This document shows positions 61,900-64,000 of a stretch of 64,000 bases of DNA, one piece after another. The stretch comes from Valencia hispanica (Eukaryota; Chordata; Actinopteri; Cyprinodontiformes; Valenciidae). The stretch is taken from contig OY747712.1 in assembly GCA_963556495.2 (NCBI GenBank), positions 51,675,069 to 51,739,068 of the forward strand, given 5' to 3'. The stretch's first letter is position 1, and every line of letters begins with the position of its first letter. The position numbers were made by a program, and so were the translations under genes. The notes under the pieces were generated by a model. That model worked only from the letters and a program-made list of their open reading frames with translations. It did no database searches and was not told the DNA's origin.

Positions 61900-63477
61900 C
61901 AGGTCCTTCTCAAAAAATGTGCATATTGTGATAAAGTTCATTCTTTTCCATAATGTAATGATAAAAATTAAACTTTCATTGCACACCAACTGAAATATTT
62001 CAGGTCTTTTATTGTTTTAAAACTGATGGTTTTGGCATACAGCTCATGAAAACCCAAAATTCCTATCTTAAAAAATTAGCATATTTCATCCGACCAATAA
62101 AAGAAAAGTGTTTTTAATACAAAAAAGTCAACCTTCAAATAATTATGTTCAGTTATGCACTCAATACTTGGTCAGGAATCCTTTTGCAGAAATGACTGCT
62201 TCAATGCGGCGTGGCATGGAGGCAATCAGCCTGTGGCACTGCTGAGGTGTTATGGAGGCCCAGGATGCTTCGATGGCGGCCTGAAGCTCATCCAGAGTGT
62301 TGGGTCTTGCGTCTCTCAACTTCCTCTTCACAATATCCCACAGATTCTCTATGGAGTTCAGGTCAGGAGAGTTGGCAGGCCAATGGAGCACAGTAATACC
62401 ATGGTCAGTAAACCATTTACCAGTGGTTTTGGCACTGTGAGCAGGTGCCAGGTCGTCTTCATCTCCATAAAGCTTTTCAGCAGATGGAAGCATGAAGTGC
62501 TCCAAAATCTCCTGATAGCTAGCTGCATTGACCCTGCCCTTGATAAAACACAGTGGACCAACACCAGCAGCTGACATGGCACCCCAGACCATCACTGACT
62601 GTGGGTACTTGACACTGGACTTCAGGCATTTTGGCATTTCCTTCTCCCCAGTCTTCCTCCAGACTCTGGCACCTTGATTTCCGAATGACATGCAAAATTT
62701 GCTTTCATCTGAAAAAAGTACTGTGGATCACTGAGCAACAGTCCAGTGCTGCTTCTCTGTAGCCCAGGTCAAGCGCTTCTGCCGCTGTTTCTGGTTCAAA
62801 AGTGGCTTGACCTGGTGAATGCGGCACCTGTAGTCCATGTCCTGCACACGCCTGTGCACGGTGGCTCTGGATGTTTCTACTCCAGACTCAGTCCACTGCT
62901 TCCGCAGGTCCCCCAAGGTCTGGAATCGGTCCTTCTCCACAATCTTCCTCAGGGTCCGGTCACCTCTTCTCGTTGTGCAGCGTTTTCTGCCACACTTTTT
63001 CCTTCCCACAGACTTCCCACTGAGGTGCCTTGATACAGCACTCTGGGAACAGCCTATTCGTTCAGAAATGTCTTTCTGTGTCTTACCCTCTTGCTTGAGG
63101 GTGTCAATGATGGCCTTCTGGGCAGCAGTCAGGTCGGCAGTCTTACCCATGATTGCGGTTTTGAGTAATGAACCAGGCTGGGAGTTTTTAAAAGCCTCAG
63201 GAATCTTTTGCAGGTGTTTAGAGTTAATTAGTTGATTCAGATGATTAGGTTAATAGCTCGTTTAGACAACCTTTTCATGATATGCTAATTTTTTGAGATA
63301 GGAATTTTGGGTTTTCATGAGCTGTATGCCAAAATCATCAGTTTTAAAACAAAAGACCTGAAATATTTCAGTTGGTGTGCAATGAATCTAAAATATATGA
63401 AAGTTAAATTTTTATCATTACATTATGGAAAAGAATGAACTTTATCACAATATGCTAATTTTTTTGAGAAGGGCCTG
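61900..63477 (-). mobile_element. Tc1-like transposon, complete with both inverted repeats
   Basis: The element is bounded by TA on both sides (61898-61899 and 63478-63479). The outer ends are CAGGTCCTTCTCAAAAAATG and, inverted, CAGGCCCTTCTCAAAAAAAT. The inverted repeats are about 200 bp long (61900-62095 and 63275-63477), with inner copies of AAAAAATTAGCATAT. Length 1.58 kb is normal for Tc1 elements in fish. One transposase gene fills the middle. Confidence 0.93.
62161..63150 (-). pseudogene. Tc1-like transposase with a single nonsense codon
   Basis: From the ATG at 63150 the frame runs 329 codons, usual for Tc1. The paired-like DNA-binding region has MGKTADLTAAQKAIIDTLKQ, ERIGCSQSAVSRHLSGKSVG and a GRKRC-type AT-hook/NLS. 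The only defect in frame is a TGA at 62728-62730, after HWTVAQ, where Trp is expected (TGG to TGA). The catalytic domain continues LFSDESKF (first Asp), DLAPAHSAKTTG (second Asp) and SPDLNSIENLWD (Glu). Exactly 34 residues lie between the second Asp and the Glu, the DD34E signature of Tc1. The residue block before DLAPAH reads YGDED, shorter than usual. Confidence 0.93.
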
Positions 63478-63479
63478 TA

Positions 63480-64000
63480 AGTGAGTCCTGTGCAGATGCG
63501 GCTGGCAGACTGAGTGGTCTCTGATCCTTTTCTCTGCAGGTCAGACTGTTGGTGCAAGTGTCTCGAGGGTGGACAGACAGGTGAGGCAGTCAGAGAAGCG
63601 GCACCAACCAGGGGAAAGTTCCAGAGGAAGCAGACTCCTTTCAGCGAGGAGTAAAGCAATGAGGGAGGCTCGGGAACCAGCATGGAGACCAACAACAGGA
63701 AGTCTGGAAAGGAACAGGCAGGCTCGGGACCAACCAGCAATGGAGAAGACTCAGGTGAAACAGGGAGTCACCTTCTCCAGGAGATGCCAGGGAGAACAAA
63801 CAAACAGGTAAGGTTAAGCATTTTAAAGCACGATGAGAGGAAGTAGAGGCCCGATTATCCCTCGGTGGAGTTTAACCATCTGGCATCTGGTTCAGGTGAC
63901 CGCTCCACTTTTATGCTGCCATCCTAATTAGAGCAGATCTGCTGGAGCTGTTGCAGCACCTGCCTGTCATACCCTGGAAGAGAAAATGTGAGGCGAAACC
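63480..64000. other. Unassigned 3' end of the window
   Basis: Purine-rich, with a plus-strand frame at 63569-63811 (many Arg/Gln/Glu). CTTTTCTCTGCAG|GTCAG at 63540 and GACAG|GTGAGG at 63582 would define a 43-bp exon, and ACAG|GTAAGG occurs at 63808, but I recognise no protein. This may be spliced host sequence or chance. Confidence 0.3.

Noticed and set aside
63540..63820. Candidate small host exons with AG...GT signals
   Set aside because: The signals are present but the encoded peptides match nothing I know, and such sites are frequent by chance; listed only as unassigned.

Overview
The window is eukaryotic and almost certainly from a teleost fish. The one host gene is a vertebrate-type, eight-exon MRPL37 with canonical GT-AG introns. 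Around and inside it lies a dense layer of transposable elements typical of fish: L2 with esterase ORF1, Rex1/Babar, RNase H-bearing I-clade LINEs, L1/Tx1, Tc1, hAT and PIF-Harbinger. The species cannot be named from the sequence. I see no prokaryotic operons, CRISPR arrays, rRNA or tRNA genes.

Region by region: 1-2.8 kb holds an L2 3' end, a decayed PIF-Harbinger SANT gene and a Tc1 piece. MRPL37 occupies 2.79-19.86 kb on the minus strand. Its 11.4-kb second intron holds an L2, a LINE 3' end, a Rex1 split by a hAT that itself carries a second Rex1, a SANT-domain fragment and a foldback MITE. From 20 to 24.5 kb there is a truncated I-clade LINE and a Tc1 split by a hAT. From 24.5 to 31.6 kb lies a LINE with an L1-type ORF1, split by a GC-rich poly(A)-tailed insertion that has a second copy next door. 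From 31.8 to 34.5 kb there are L2-like, Ty3/gypsy and other fragments. From 35 to 46.5 kb three long L2-group elements follow one another. From 47 to 55.6 kb an L1/Tx1-like LINE is interrupted by two other LINE pieces and cut off by an LTR-like element with a 33-bp minisatellite, followed by a rearranged repeat around a long (TA)n/(TATG)n tract. From 56.25 to 60.95 kb lies a nearly complete AT-rich I-clade LINE. The last 3 kb hold an L2 3' end and a Tc1 element with a single nonsense codon.

The only cellular function visible is MRPL37, a subunit of the mitochondrial large ribosomal subunit; its reading frame and splice sites look intact. All other coding sequence belongs to mobile elements: endonuclease, reverse transcriptase, RNase H, ORF1 proteins and transposases. 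I found no convincing new multi-gene system. The most unusual items are the nested insertions, the poly(A)-tailed noncoding family, the L1-type ORF1 joined to a non-L1 EN/RT, a microsatellite that arose inside an RT gene, and the near-intact I-clade LINE and Tc1. Family names rest on recognised protein motifs and internal comparison of copies, not on database searches.
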